This document shows positions 9,037 to 16,774 of a DNA stretch of 50,381 bases, one piece after another. Each line of letters opens with the position of its first letter. The stretch's first letter is position 1. The notes under the pieces were generated by a model that saw only the letters and a program-made list of their open reading frames with translations, was not told the origin of the DNA and searched no databases. The position numbers and the translations under genes are program-made. The stretch comes from JBFJKD01 sp041601945 (GTDB lineage: Bacteria > Pseudomonadota > Gammaproteobacteria > Pseudomonadales > Porticoccaceae), in assembly GCA_041601945.1 (NCBI GenBank), contig JBFIHG010000014.1, forward strand, positions 1-50,381, in the 5' to 3' direction.

Positions 9037-9474
9037 GTGGGGGTGGCGAGTATTTTGCCGGGCCACCACAGCCGGATTGCGCAACACTGGGGACGACGAG
9101 GCGTGATCACGTTTGAGTACGAACATCGCATGCCGCAACGGGTGGAATACGTTAACGGTGTGTACGAATTACATTGCCTCAAACAGTTGCGTGTCCAGGA
9201 ACGCGAAATTTTATACTGCCTGGGCGACGCCGAGCTGGACAATTCCTGTTGCGGATTAATCGGCGTGAGTTACGCACTGGTTATTGGTGAGATCGTCACA
9301 CAGGCGGTGCGCAAAACCCCGGACGGGAACCGTGTTTCGCTGATGCGTCAAATACAGGACGCGCAAATCGAGCACAGTATTCGCACGGCATTACTCGAAC
9401 GGGAAAATATATCGGACGTTAATTTTTATGTGCCGATTACCGACTCTGGTCGCCTTGACCAGAGTCGCATCTAG
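9037..9474 (+). CDS. Unrecognised small protein downstream of moeA
   Basis: I do not recognise this protein. The open frame allows up to 145 residues and starts seven bases after the moeA stop, so it may be the last gene of the moeBA unit. The start is unsure: GTG at 9037 and a GTG at 9103 are both possible, neither with a good Shine-Dalgarno. The predicted product is mixed polar with Cys in ELHCLKQL, ILYCLGD and NSCCGLIG; the double cysteine is notable. There is no signal peptide or membrane helix. The last codons lie inside a strong inverted repeat (9441-9467), so the C-terminus could be artefactual. A non-coding interpretation cannot be excluded. Confidence 0.4.
   Translation: MGVASILPGHHSRIAQHWGRRGVITFEYEHRMPQRVEYVNGVYELHCLKQLRVQEREILYCLGDAELDNSCCGLIGVSYALVIGEIVTQAVRKTPDGNRVSLMRQIQDAQIEHSIRTALLERENISDVNFYVPITDSGRLDQSRI
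9441..9467. terminator. Perfect 11-bp hairpin between convergent genes
   Basis: CGACTCTGGTC and GACCAGAGTCG form an 11-bp perfect stem around the loop GCCTT. It lies just before the stop of the plus-strand ORF and 24 bases past the end of the minus-strand SDR gene, a position that suits a bidirectional terminator. There is no U-tract on either side, so Rho-independent function is uncertain. Confidence 0.5.
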
Positions 9475-9490
9475 GCTGCTCTGGATAATC

Positions 9491-10258
9491 TTAACGGGGC
9501 TGCATACGAATACCGCCATCCATACGTATGCACTCGCCATTGATATAGGAATTTTCCACAATACTCGCGGCCAGATGGGCAATTTCCGCGGGCTTCCCCA
9601 ACCGCTTTGGATACAGCACGCTCTGCGCCAGAGATTCCCTGACATTTTCTGGCAGGGCACCAAGCAAAGGTGTTTCGATCAGTCCAGGCGCAATCGTGTT
9701 GACACGAATTCCATAGTCCGCAAGGTCCCTGGCGATGGGTAGCGTCATGCTGGTGATGCCGCCTTTACTGGCGCTGTAGGCCGCCTGGCCGATCTGACCT
9801 TCGTAGGCGGCTACCGAAGCGATGTTGATAATCACGCCGCGCTCCTGCCCGTCCGGCAAGTCATTCTTGGCCATCTGCTCGGCGGCCAGACGCAGTACGT
9901 TGAACGTGCCCACCAAATTGATCTGAATAATTTTGTTGAAATCGGCGAGGGGAAATGGCCCTTTTTTGCCATAGGTTTTTATCGCGTTGCCGACGCCAGC
10001 GCAGTTGACACAAATATGTATTGCACCAAAAGTAGCCATGGTTTTATCGATAGCTTGTTGTACGGACTGTTCATCGGTGACATTGACCTTGCAGAAAATA
10101 ACCGCATCCCCCAGCGCGGCGGCGATTTCGGCACCAGCGGTTTCGTTTAAATCGAAAATCGCTACCTTGCCACCTTCAGCGACAAATTTTTCGACGGTGC
10201 CTTTGCCCAGACCGGAGGCGCCGCCGGTAACGATGGCCACACTATTTTTTAACTGCAT
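9491..10258 (-). CDS. SDR-family 3-hydroxyacyl-CoA dehydrogenase type 2 (HSD17B10-like)
   Basis: This 255-residue short-chain dehydrogenase has TGGASGLGKGT at residues 11-21, a FDLNETAG segment that suits NAD+ preference, CVNCAGVGNA, an IINIASVAAYEGQIGQAAYS segment that holds the catalytic Ser and Tyr, and a C-terminal GECIRMDGGIRMQPR. The insertion around KTYGKKGPFPLADF is typical of HSD17B10-like 3-hydroxyacyl-CoA dehydrogenases, which work in fatty-acid and branched-chain or steroid side-chain beta-oxidation. It starts from a clear AGGAG. The acyl-CoA dehydrogenase gene lies about 100 bases upstream on the same strand, so the two could supply consecutive oxidation steps, with a hydratase encoded elsewhere. 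Confidence 0.85.
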   Translation of the reverse strand: MQLKNSVAIVTGGASGLGKGTVEKFVAEGGKVAIFDLNETAGAEIAAALGDAVIFCKVNVTDEQSVQQAIDKTMATFGAIHICVNCAGVGNAIKTYGKKGPFPLADFNKIIQINLVGTFNVLRLAAEQMAKNDLPDGQERGVIINIASVAAYEGQIGQAAYSASKGGITSMTLPIARDLADYGIRVNTIAPGLIETPLLGALPENVRESLAQSVLYPKRLGKPAEIAHLAASIVENSYINGECIRMDGGIRMQPR

Positions 10259-10303
10259 TTTTTTCTCCTGGTGATAAATTAATAGGTGTTTCTGTCAGCG
10301 GGT

Positions 10304-10324
10304 CCAGACTCTGGGAGAGTCTGG
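10304..10324. repeat. Perfect 9-bp inverted repeat between the acyl-CoA dehydrogenase and SDR genes
   Basis: CCAGACTCT and AGAGTCTGG flank a GGG (CCC on the other strand) loop. It sits in the 98-base spacer of the minus-strand pair, so it could be a partial terminator or an mRNA processing or stability element that sets the ratio of the two products. It shares the string GACTCTGG with the hairpin at 9441-9467. Confidence 0.5.
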
Positions 10325-10356
10325 TTCCGGGTTAAATAGCGCCTGCGCACGCACCC

Positions 10357-11508
10357 TTAGCGACCCTGATTAAAGATAGCGCGCGCGATTATCTCGCGCA
10401 TAATTTCAGAACTGCCGGCATAGATGCGCGAAATTCGCGCGTTAGTGTACATGCGACAGATTTCGTACTCTTCCATGTAACCCGCTCCACCGTGCAATTG
10501 CACGCCTTCGTCGGTCATGCGTCCTTCCAGTTCGCTATTGTACAGTTTAGCCTTGGCGGCCATATCGGCGGTGAGTTCGCCCCGGTTGTGCATTTCCACA
10601 CATTTGTCCAGATAGGTTTGCGCGATGTCGATCTCTGCACGCAGCGTCGCCAGTTTAAAGCGGGTGTTCTGAAAATCGGCGATGGTTTGCCCAAATGCCT
10701 TGCGTTCCTGGACAAAGTCTCTGGTGATATCAAAGGCGCGCTGACAATTCGCAATATAGCCGGTGGCGCCTATCAACCGCTCTTCCGCCAGTCCCTGCAT
10801 CAAATAATGCAGTCCCTTGTGAGGGTCACCCAGAACATTTGCTTTCGGAATTTTGACTTCGTTAAAAAATAGCTCGGCGGTGTCCTGGGCTTTGAGGCCC
10901 ATTTTCTTGAGGTTGCGGCCGCGCTCGAAACCTTGCATGCCCCGCTCCACCAGGAACAGTCCGATATGGCGTGGATTGTCCGGGTTGGTTTTGGCGGCTA
11001 CGATTACCAGGTCGCCGTTGATGCCGTTGGATATATAGGTTTTGGAGCCGCTCAGGACCCAGTGGTCCTGTTGCTCGTGGGCGCGGGTTTTCATGCCCGC
11101 CAGATCGCTGCCCACGTCCGGTTCGGTCATGGCGACGGCGAGAATGCATTCACCGGAAACACATTTAGGAATAAAGCGCGCTTTTTGCTCGTCGTTGCCG
11201 AAGTGTTTCAGATAGGGCGCTACCAGTCTGCTGTGCAGAGTGTGAAAGAAGCCGGCTTCGCCGTGGGTGGCGTCCTCCTCGATCATGATTTGCTGATAGC
11301 GAAAATCCTCAATTCCCAGGCCGCCGTACGCTTCGTCGGCCCAGGTCAGCAAATAACCTTGGGCACCCATTTTGGCAAACATTTCCCGGGGTACGATGCC
11401 CTGTTCTCGCCATATTTCCCGGTGCGGCACTACTTCTTGAAGCAAAAACTTTCGATACGCATCGCGGAACATGGTTTGTTCTTCGGTAAACAGGCTTTCC
11501 CTTTGCAT
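10357..11508 (-). CDS. Acyl-CoA dehydrogenase
   Basis: This 383-residue FAD enzyme has the usual three domains: N-terminal helices (TMFRDAYRKFL), a beta domain with AVAMTEPDVGSDLAGMKTRA and the ISNGINGDLVIVAAKT segment, and a C-terminal helical domain with LATLRAEIDIAQTYLDKC, LHGGAGYMEEYEICRMYTNAR and IYAGSSEIMREIIARAI. It introduces the alpha,beta double bond into an acyl-CoA and passes electrons to ETF. A Glu in the GYMEEYEICR segment is a good candidate for the catalytic base. The ATG at 11508 has GGAA nine bases upstream, and is preferred to the TTG two codons earlier. Chain-length specificity cannot be read; long-chain or branched substrates are both possible. Confidence 0.92.
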   Translation of the reverse strand: MQRESLFTEEQTMFRDAYRKFLLQEVVPHREIWREQGIVPREMFAKMGAQGYLLTWADEAYGGLGIEDFRYQQIMIEEDATHGEAGFFHTLHSRLVAPYLKHFGNDEQKARFIPKCVSGECILAVAMTEPDVGSDLAGMKTRAHEQQDHWVLSGSKTYISNGINGDLVIVAAKTNPDNPRHIGLFLVERGMQGFERGRNLKKMGLKAQDTAELFFNEVKIPKANVLGDPHKGLHYLMQGLAEERLIGATGYIANCQRAFDITRDFVQERKAFGQTIADFQNTRFKLATLRAEIDIAQTYLDKCVEMHNRGELTADMAAKAKLYNSELEGRMTDEGVQLHGGAGYMEEYEICRMYTNARISRIYAGSSEIMREIIARAIFNQGR

Positions 11509-11720
11509 ATTCAAATTCCGGTGCGGGTGGGTCGGGGAGAGTTTAATCTACGTCTGTGCCGACTGTGATGCAATACGTAGCGCAACTATTTTGGACCAGT
11601 GGGTTCTGTCGCCAGTGGTGTTGTACTATGTGGTGCGGCGCTGCTTTGTCGCAATCAGTACAAACTGATGGTACCGCCGACTGTCACATCCCTGAACAAA
11701 CGGACACGCAGTGAGACACT

Positions 11721-12755
11721 ATGAACGCACGAGCGGTAATACTGATCAATTTAGGCTCCCCCGATGCACCTGAAACGGGCGCTGTGCGGCGCTATCTGAA
11801 TCAATTTCTAATGGATCCCCAGGTGATTCAACTACCCTGGCTGCTACGCCGCCTGATCGTCAGCCTGTTGGTACTTCCGCGTCGACCCAAACAATCTGCC
11901 GCGGCCTACCGCAGCATCTGGTGGCAGAGCGGTTCGCCGCTGGTGGTGTTGTCGCAACGGGTAGAAAAAGCACTACAGCAGAAATTGAATATGCCTGTGG
12001 TCATGGCGATGCGCTATGGCAACCCAAGTATTGAGCAGCAGTTGTTGCAGCTGGCGAAAAATGACGCCATCCGCGAACTGCTGGTGTTACCGATGTATCC
12101 ACACTACGCGGACAGTACGGTGCACACCTCAATTCTCGAGGTACAACGGGTTATTCAGGCGCATCAATTACCCCTGGCGGTAACCGTTGTTCCGCCATTT
12201 TATGCGCAACCCGATTATATCGACGCGCTGGTCAATAGTGCCGAGGCCTGTCTGGCAAAAAACTACGACCATCTGTTATTCAGTTATCATGGGTTGCCGG
12301 AATCCCATTTGCGTAGCGCCGACCCCAGCGGCTCACACTGTCTGGCGAGGGCCGATTGCTGCGCCACGCCTGCGCCCGCCCACGCCACCTGCTATCGTCA
12401 TCAGGTTTACGCAACCACGCGGCTTTTTACGCAGCGCGCCAAGATAGCGGACGATCGTTATTCCATCGCATTTCAGTCCCGACTGGGTCGCGCGCGATGG
12501 CTGGAGCCCAGCACTGAAAATAGTTTGCGCGGATTAGCGCAGCAGGGCGTAAAGCGTCTGGCTGTGATCTGTCCGGCGTTTGTTACAGATTGCCTGGAGA
12601 CCCTGGAAGAAATTGGCATGCGCGGCAGAGAAATTTTTATCGAAGCCGGTGGCGAATCCCTGGAGTTGATTCCCTGTCTTAACGAACATCCCGACTGGTT
12701 AGAGGCGCTTGCCAACTGGTGCCAACAAGAATATCCAGCGCTTCCATCGCAATGA
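11721..12755 (+). CDS. hemH: Ferrochelatase HemH
   Basis: This 344-residue enzyme inserts Fe2+ into protoporphyrin IX, the last step of heme synthesis. Signatures are VILINLGSPDAPETGAVRRYL at the N-terminus, LVLPMYPHYADSTVHTS, FSYHGLPESHLR with the metal-site His, FQSRLGRARWLEPST, and CPAFVTDCLETLEEIG. An internal segment from CLARADCC to ATCYRHQ carries four cysteines in a row of about 25 residues, as in ferrochelatases that hold an internal [2Fe-2S] cluster; cluster binding is inferred. The stop overlaps the next start (ATGA), so the two genes are coupled. Catalase (katG) at 46 kb and possible heme ligands at 50 kb are unlinked users of heme. Confidence 0.95.
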   Translation: MNARAVILINLGSPDAPETGAVRRYLNQFLMDPQVIQLPWLLRRLIVSLLVLPRRPKQSAAAYRSIWWQSGSPLVVLSQRVEKALQQKLNMPVVMAMRYGNPSIEQQLLQLAKNDAIRELLVLPMYPHYADSTVHTSILEVQRVIQAHQLPLAVTVVPPFYAQPDYIDALVNSAEACLAKNYDHLLFSYHGLPESHLRSADPSGSHCLARADCCATPAPAHATCYRHQVYATTRLFTQRAKIADDRYSIAFQSRLGRARWLEPSTENSLRGLAQQGVKRLAVICPAFVTDCLETLEEIGMRGREIFIEAGGESLELIPCLNEHPDWLEALANWCQQEYPALPSQ

Positions 12756-13234
12756 ATATATTTGTACTCGATCGTAATATCAGAAAATGCGCCCAGTATC
12801 ACTGCGACCAGCATGTGGTGAAAATGACGCTCGAAAGCGTGCAGATATTGTGCACGGTGTTAAATGAGCGGGGCGTTAAAACAGCTTACAAGTCCACCCA
12901 CCCAAAGCACCCCTGCGTATTGTGGGCCGCAGCTTCGTCGGACAATTTTTTGTGGTTGCGGGAACTGGCCATGGAATTGAATCGGGAGTATCGCTATCGC
13001 TACGCAAAGACCTGCGATCACGGCGCCATTGCAGCACTTCCGGACACTTCCGCGGGCACCTGGTCGCACAGCGGTTTGACGGATTTCGTACAGGTTATGC
13101 CGGAGGAATATCGTTACAAAAATAATCCGGTGCGGGCCTACCGTGCGTTTTATCGCGGACAGAAAGCAGCGTTTGCGCGCTGGACAAAACGCCCGCCACC
13201 TGTGTGGATGATGTCGGTGTTAAATAACTCGTAG
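12752..13234 (+). CDS. Conserved hypothetical protein with an HCDQHVVKM motif
   Basis: This 160-residue protein starts within the hemH stop (ATGA overlap). It belongs, from memory of its pattern, to a small family of unknown function seen in bacteria and phages: MNIFVLDRNIRKCAQYHCDQHVVKM, THPKHPCVLWAAASSDNFLWL, YRYRYAKTCDH, VMPEEYRY and AYRAFYRGQKAAFARW. The clustered His, Cys and Asp residues in the N-terminal half could bind a metal, but no catalytic role is established. It has no signal peptide or membrane helix. The link to hemH may be only operonic convenience. I cannot name a function. Confidence 0.75.
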   Translation: MNIFVLDRNIRKCAQYHCDQHVVKMTLESVQILCTVLNERGVKTAYKSTHPKHPCVLWAAASSDNFLWLRELAMELNREYRYRYAKTCDHGAIAALPDTSAGTWSHSGLTDFVQVMPEEYRYKNNPVRAYRAFYRGQKAAFARWTKRPPPVWMMSVLNNS

Positions 13235-13266
13235 GGGTCCGTCGGGCTGGCAAGGAGCTCACGCAC

Positions 13267-13836
13267 TTATTTCAGACGCGCCTGAACGCTGCGCCATTGT
13301 TCCGGCGTATTGATATTCAAAAATGTCGCATCGTTTAGCGGTGGTTTCAGGCTTGCCGGGTCCATAGTTATTGCGCCCAATACACGCAGGCAGGCGGCAA
13401 TGGAGTGATCCGCGTCCGGTTGGGCGACGGTACGGCGCAGATAGTCTGCGGTGGTGGCGTGTAGAGGGAGTAGCAGCGGGAAAAAATAGTCCACATAGTG
13501 ATGGGGCACGGTAACCTCACCTTGCGCCACCAGCTCGGTCAGGGCGCGGGGCTCCAGTAGCGGCATATCCACCGGTACGATCAATGCCAAGCGATCAGGA
13601 TAAGCTTCCGCCAGCGTGTGCAGCGCGCCCAGCGGGCCGAGATCTGCGATGACGTCGGGCAACGACTGTGGTCCCGGTCCGCATACCAGTGTGTGTGCGA
13701 TACCTGCGCGTTTCAGCGTGCGCTGCATCCATTCCAGCAGGGTGCCCCCGGCCACTGGCAGAAGGGCTTTCTCGCTACCCATACGCCGGGATTTACCCCC
13801 CGCCAGTATTGCGCCAATCAGTTTGTGGTTAGTCAT
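13267..13836 (-). CDS. mobA: Molybdenum cofactor guanylyltransferase MobA
   Basis: This 189-residue nucleotidyltransferase links GMP to molybdopterin to make the MGD form of the cofactor used by the DMSO-reductase family. It has the Rossmann signature ILAGGKSRRMGSEKALLPV near residue 9 and VPVDMPLLEPRAL near residue 100, with DVIADLGPLGAL for guanine binding. It is the last gene of the moa-mod-mob operon, 39 bases past modC. Its presence implies that the host makes at least one bis-MGD enzyme, although none lies in this window. Length and motifs agree with E. coli MobA (194). Confidence 0.93.
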   Translation of the reverse strand: MTNHKLIGAILAGGKSRRMGSEKALLPVAGGTLLEWMQRTLKRAGIAHTLVCGPGPQSLPDVIADLGPLGALHTLAEAYPDRLALIVPVDMPLLEPRALTELVAQGEVTVPHHYVDYFFPLLLPLHATTADYLRRTVAQPDADHSIAACLRVLGAITMDPASLKPPLNDATFLNINTPEQWRSVQARLK

Positions 13837-13875
13837 CGATATGGCAATAACTGGTGTTGCTGTTGATGGTGATCG

Positions 13876-14553
13876 CTAACATGCCTGGGCACCCATAGAG
13901 CTATTGGGATTGGCGAGATCAACTACGTGGTCGCACAGTGCGGCGATTTGCTCTTCGTCGTGACTGACATACACCATCAGCATATTAAAACGCGCCGGCA
14001 GTTCGCGAATTTTCGGCAGCAACGCTTTGCGACTGGCGCTGTCGAGCGCGGTCAGCGGCTCATCCATTAGTAGCACCCGCGGTGCGTTGACCAGGGCGCG
14101 GGCAATCGCCACGCGCTGTTGTTCTCCTCCAGAAAGTTGCTGTACCGGGCTGGCCAGTAATTGCCTTAGACCGAGCCAGTCAATGACCTCGTCAAAGGCG
14201 AGGGTTTGATCGGAATGGGCGCGACGCTGTGCGAAACGCAAGTTGTCCCCAACATTGAGATGGGGAAATAGCCGGGCGTCCTGAAACACCAGGCCGACCT
14301 GCCGCTGTTGCGGTGGCAGATGTATGCCGCGGCTGCTATCCAGCCAGTATTCGTCGTCGCGCAACAGGGTGCCAGTGGCGCTGGGTTCGAGTCCCGCCAG
14401 GCAGCGCAGTAATGTGGTTTTGCCGCTACCGCTAGGTCCACTGATACCGTAAATGCCGGGCCCTTCGAAGCGCGCACACAGGTTGCTGCGAAACATGCCG
14501 CGCCGTTTGCTGGCAGGGCGCGACAACGCGACATCGATGGTCAGGCACGTCAT
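13876..14553 (-). CDS. modC: Molybdate ABC transporter ATPase ModC, short form
   Basis: This 225-residue ATPase has Walker A GPSGSGKTT (residues about 38-46), Q-loop VFQDARLFPHLNV, signature LSGGEQQRVAIARAL and Walker B VLLMDEPLTALD, followed by YVSHDEEQIAAL. It powers molybdate import with ModB. Typical ModC proteins (about 350 residues) carry a C-terminal TOBE/Mop domain; here the protein ends about ten residues after the HVVDLANP strand, so that regulatory domain is absent. Its start overlaps modB by four bases, so coupling and identity are secure. I see no remnant of a Mop domain in the 39 bases before mobA, so this is a naturally short form and not a recent frameshift. Confidence 0.88.
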   Translation of the reverse strand: MTCLTIDVALSRPASKRRGMFRSNLCARFEGPGIYGISGPSGSGKTTLLRCLAGLEPSATGTLLRDDEYWLDSSRGIHLPPQQRQVGLVFQDARLFPHLNVGDNLRFAQRRAHSDQTLAFDEVIDWLGLRQLLASPVQQLSGGEQQRVAIARALVNAPRVLLMDEPLTALDSASRKALLPKIRELPARFNMLMVYVSHDEEQIAALCDHVVDLANPNSSMGAQAC

Positions 14554-15248
14554 ATCCGATACTCCCGTCCCGGGCGCAGAGTACTGATCAGTAGTAACAC
14601 CACGAAAGATGTCAGCAGCATGCCCGCTGCCAACCAGTGGGCGGCGCCGTAATTCATAACTTCAACGTGGTCAAATAGCGCAATGGACAACACGCGGGTT
14701 TCGCCGGGAATATTGCCGCCAATCATTAACACCACGCCAAATTCGCCAATGGTATGGGCGAAGCTGAGTCCGGCTGCGGTGAGAAAACTACTGCGGGTTA
14801 CTGGCAATACCAGATTAAAAAACTGATCTGCAGGTTTTGCTCCCAGAGTCGACGCCACTTCCAGATACTGGCGGTTGAATTGCTCAAACCCGTTTAATAG
14901 CGGTTGCACTGCAAACGGCAGGGAATAAATAATCGAGCCTATTAGAATGCCGGTAAAGCTGAACGCCAGCGTATTGCCGCTAATTTGTAGCCACCAGTAC
15001 CCGACAAAATGATCCGGGGAAAACAGCACCAGTAAATAAAACCCCAGCACGGTGGGGGGAAGAATAAGCGGCACCGCGACGATGGCCTCAATAACATTCT
15101 TCCAGCGACTGGGTGTGCGCGATAACCACCACGCCAGCGGCGTGGAAAACAGTATCAATAACAGCGTGGTTGCACCGGCCAGGGAGAGTGTTAGCCACAC
15201 TGCCTGCCAGTCGCCCGCGGACAATATCGGCGCGTCAGCGGATATCAT
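14550..15248 (-). CDS. modB: Molybdate ABC transporter permease ModB
   Basis: This 232-residue inner-membrane permease has about five hydrophobic helices and the EAA loop EVASTLGAKPADQFFNLVLPVTR, the contact site for ModC. Other family features are PLAWWLSRT near residue 40, VAVPLILPPTVLGFYLL, and THTIGEFGVVLMIGGNIPGETRV-like sequence (here AHTIGEFGVVLMIGGNIPGET). It overlaps modA and modC by four bases on either side, so the three genes form one translational unit. Substrate preference for molybdate, and possibly tungstate, is inferred from the operon. Confidence 0.93.
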   Translation of the reverse strand: MISADAPILSAGDWQAVWLTLSLAGATTLLLILFSTPLAWWLSRTPSRWKNVIEAIVAVPLILPPTVLGFYLLVLFSPDHFVGYWWLQISGNTLAFSFTGILIGSIIYSLPFAVQPLLNGFEQFNRQYLEVASTLGAKPADQFFNLVLPVTRSSFLTAAGLSFAHTIGEFGVVLMIGGNIPGETRVLSIALFDHVEVMNYGAAHWLAAGMLLTSFVVLLLISTLRPGREYRI

Positions 15249-16066
15249 CGGTCTGTCCCCCTGGGGGGTGCTGAAATATAGCCCGCCGCGGCAATTTGTT
15301 GCTGGACGTCGGCGGACAATATAAACGCGGAAAATAATTTGGCTTCAGGCACACGTGGACTGCGCTGCAAGATCACCAGTTGTTGCTCAATCGGTGAGTG
15401 CAGGCTGACTGGCACAATCCACACTCCATGCTCGATTTCGAGCGAACGTAAATCCGACAACGCTACCAGACCGAGGCCGACATTGCCGCTGGCCACAAAC
15501 TGCATAACCTGAGCAATAGTGTTGCCCTGAACCAGACGGCGGGGAGAATAAACGCGCCACAACTCGAGATGTTCGAGCACTTGTTGCGCGGCCGCGCCGT
15601 AGGGCGCCAATTGTGGATTGGCGATGGCGAGTTTGCCGGACCAGACACGTAGGGTTTGTTGGTCCACATTGGTGCCATCCCGTTGCCATAAGGCCAGCCG
15701 CCCCAGCGCATAGGTATGGCGGCTACCGGGTATTGCCAGCCCCTGGCTTTCGAGGCGTTCTGGACGTAGCCGGTCCGCGGACAAAAATAGATCCATCGGG
15801 GCGCCGTTCAGAATCTGACTGTAATGTGTGCCACTGGAGGCGGATATGATTTCCAGCTCGATACCGGTGCGTTGCAGGAATTGCACAGCCAACTGTTCGA
15901 GCAGGGGACGAAAATTACTGGCCACCGCAACACGCAGGGGTCCGCTGTGCATCGTCGGCGACGACGCCGCGTCGACGATGACGGGGATACATGCCAGTAG
16001 CAGGGTAATGATGACTACTTTAAAACGCGGAATCTTTAATCTCCGAAGCCGATATTTCACCCCCAT
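15245..16066 (-). CDS. modA: Molybdate-binding periplasmic protein ModA
   Basis: This 273-residue protein has an N-terminal cationic stretch and hydrophobic core (VVIITLLLACIPVIVDAA) that reads as a signal peptide with likely cleavage after VDA. The mature part has the periplasmic binding fold: LRVAVASNFRPLLEQLA, a serine pair in ISASSGTHYSQIL that fits the oxyanion pocket, and APMDLFLSADRLRPERL-type sequence. The ATG at 16066 lies inside moaE with GAGG nine bases upstream; a start six codons earlier is open but less well placed. The overlap with moaE is ten bases. The protein captures molybdate for ModBC. Confidence 0.92.
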   Translation of the reverse strand: MGVKYRLRRLKIPRFKVVIITLLLACIPVIVDAASSPTMHSGPLRVAVASNFRPLLEQLAVQFLQRTGIELEIISASSGTHYSQILNGAPMDLFLSADRLRPERLESQGLAIPGSRHTYALGRLALWQRDGTNVDQQTLRVWSGKLAIANPQLAPYGAAAQQVLEHLELWRVYSPRRLVQGNTIAQVMQFVASGNVGLGLVALSDLRSLEIEHGVWIVPVSLHSPIEQQLVILQRSPRVPEAKLFSAFILSADVQQQIAAAGYISAPPRGTDR

Positions 16067-16518
16067 TTTTTTGCGGCCTCGCAATCACTCGCGCGGGCGC
16101 TAACCCAGTGTTCACCTTCGGGGGTGCTTTCTTTTTTCCAGAAAGGTGCGCGAATTTTTAAATAATCCAGCAAAAATTCCGCCGCCTCGAAAGCCGCTTT
16201 GCGGTGTGCACTGGTAACGCCCACGAACACGATAGGTTCCCCGGGATACAGAGTGCCGACGCGATGCACAATGCTCAGAGGCCCGAGTGGCCAGCGGGCG
16301 CGCGCCTCGGCGGCAATGGTCGCCAGTGCCTTTTCGGTCATGCCGGGATAGTGCTCGAGAAATAGCTTGCTGACCGGGTTGTCGACTTGATCGCGCACCA
16401 GACCGATAAAGGTGACCACCGCGCCTTGATCGGCGTGGCCCTGCCTGGCTACCCGCGCAGTCAGTTCGTTGGTGAGCGCGCCGGGGTCGATAGGTGTTAC
16501 CTGTACCGCGATAGTCAT
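16057..16518 (-). CDS. moaE: Molybdopterin synthase large subunit MoaE
   Basis: This 153-residue subunit, with thiocarboxylated MoaD, converts cyclic pyranopterin monophosphate into molybdopterin. Landmarks are GAVVTFIGLVRDQ near residue 35, LEHYPGMTEKAL, IVHRVGTLYPGEPIVFVGV, SAHRKAAFEAAEFLLDYLK, and the catalytic lysine segment APFWKKE near residue 130. The ATG at 16518 has GAGGG five bases upstream and is preferred to a GTG five codons before. It follows moaD by seven bases and overlaps modA by ten. Confidence 0.95.
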   Translation of the reverse strand: MTIAVQVTPIDPGALTNELTARVARQGHADQGAVVTFIGLVRDQVDNPVSKLFLEHYPGMTEKALATIAAEARARWPLGPLSIVHRVGTLYPGEPIVFVGVTSAHRKAAFEAAEFLLDYLKIRAPFWKKESTPEGEHWVSARASDCEAAKKWG

Positions 16519-16525
16519 GGCGCCC

Positions 16526-16774
16526 TCAGCCACCGGTTACCGGTGGAAAAAAAGCCACTTCATCCCCGGCCGTTAAATAATGATTGTCGTCCCTGAGCAC
16601 CTGGTTAACGGCTACTAATACCGATTGTTCGGCAAACAGCAAATGCCAGCGATCACCTTGCGCCGCCAGTTGGGATTTCAATTCAGCCACGGTGATGGAT
16701 GTCGACAGGGGGAAATCAATTTTCCCACAGTTCAGCAGTTCTCGCAGTTGTGCGAACAGCAAAACTTTTATCAC
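16526..16774 (-). CDS. moaD: Molybdopterin synthase sulfur-carrier subunit MoaD
   Basis: This 82-residue ubiquitin-fold protein ends in PPVTGG, the di-glycine tail that MoeB adenylates and a sulfurtransferase then converts to a thiocarboxylate. The N-terminus IKVLLFAQLREL is typical. The GTG start at 16774 overlaps the moaC stop (GTGA) and has GGAGA eight bases upstream; an ATG twelve codons earlier would lie inside moaC. Confidence 0.95.
   Translation of the reverse strand: MIKVLLFAQLRELLNCGKIDFPLSTSITVAELKSQLAAQGDRWHLLFAEQSVLVAVNQVLRDDNHYLTAGDEVAFFPPVTGG

Noticed and set aside
10933..11568. A 211-codon plus-strand frame opposite the acyl-CoA dehydrogenase
   Set aside because: Antisense shadow; no Shine-Dalgarno or family pattern.
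13876..13915. A frameshift explaining the short ModC
   Set aside because: The 39 bases before mobA cannot hold a Mop domain and I see no continuation in another frame, so a natural short form is preferred.
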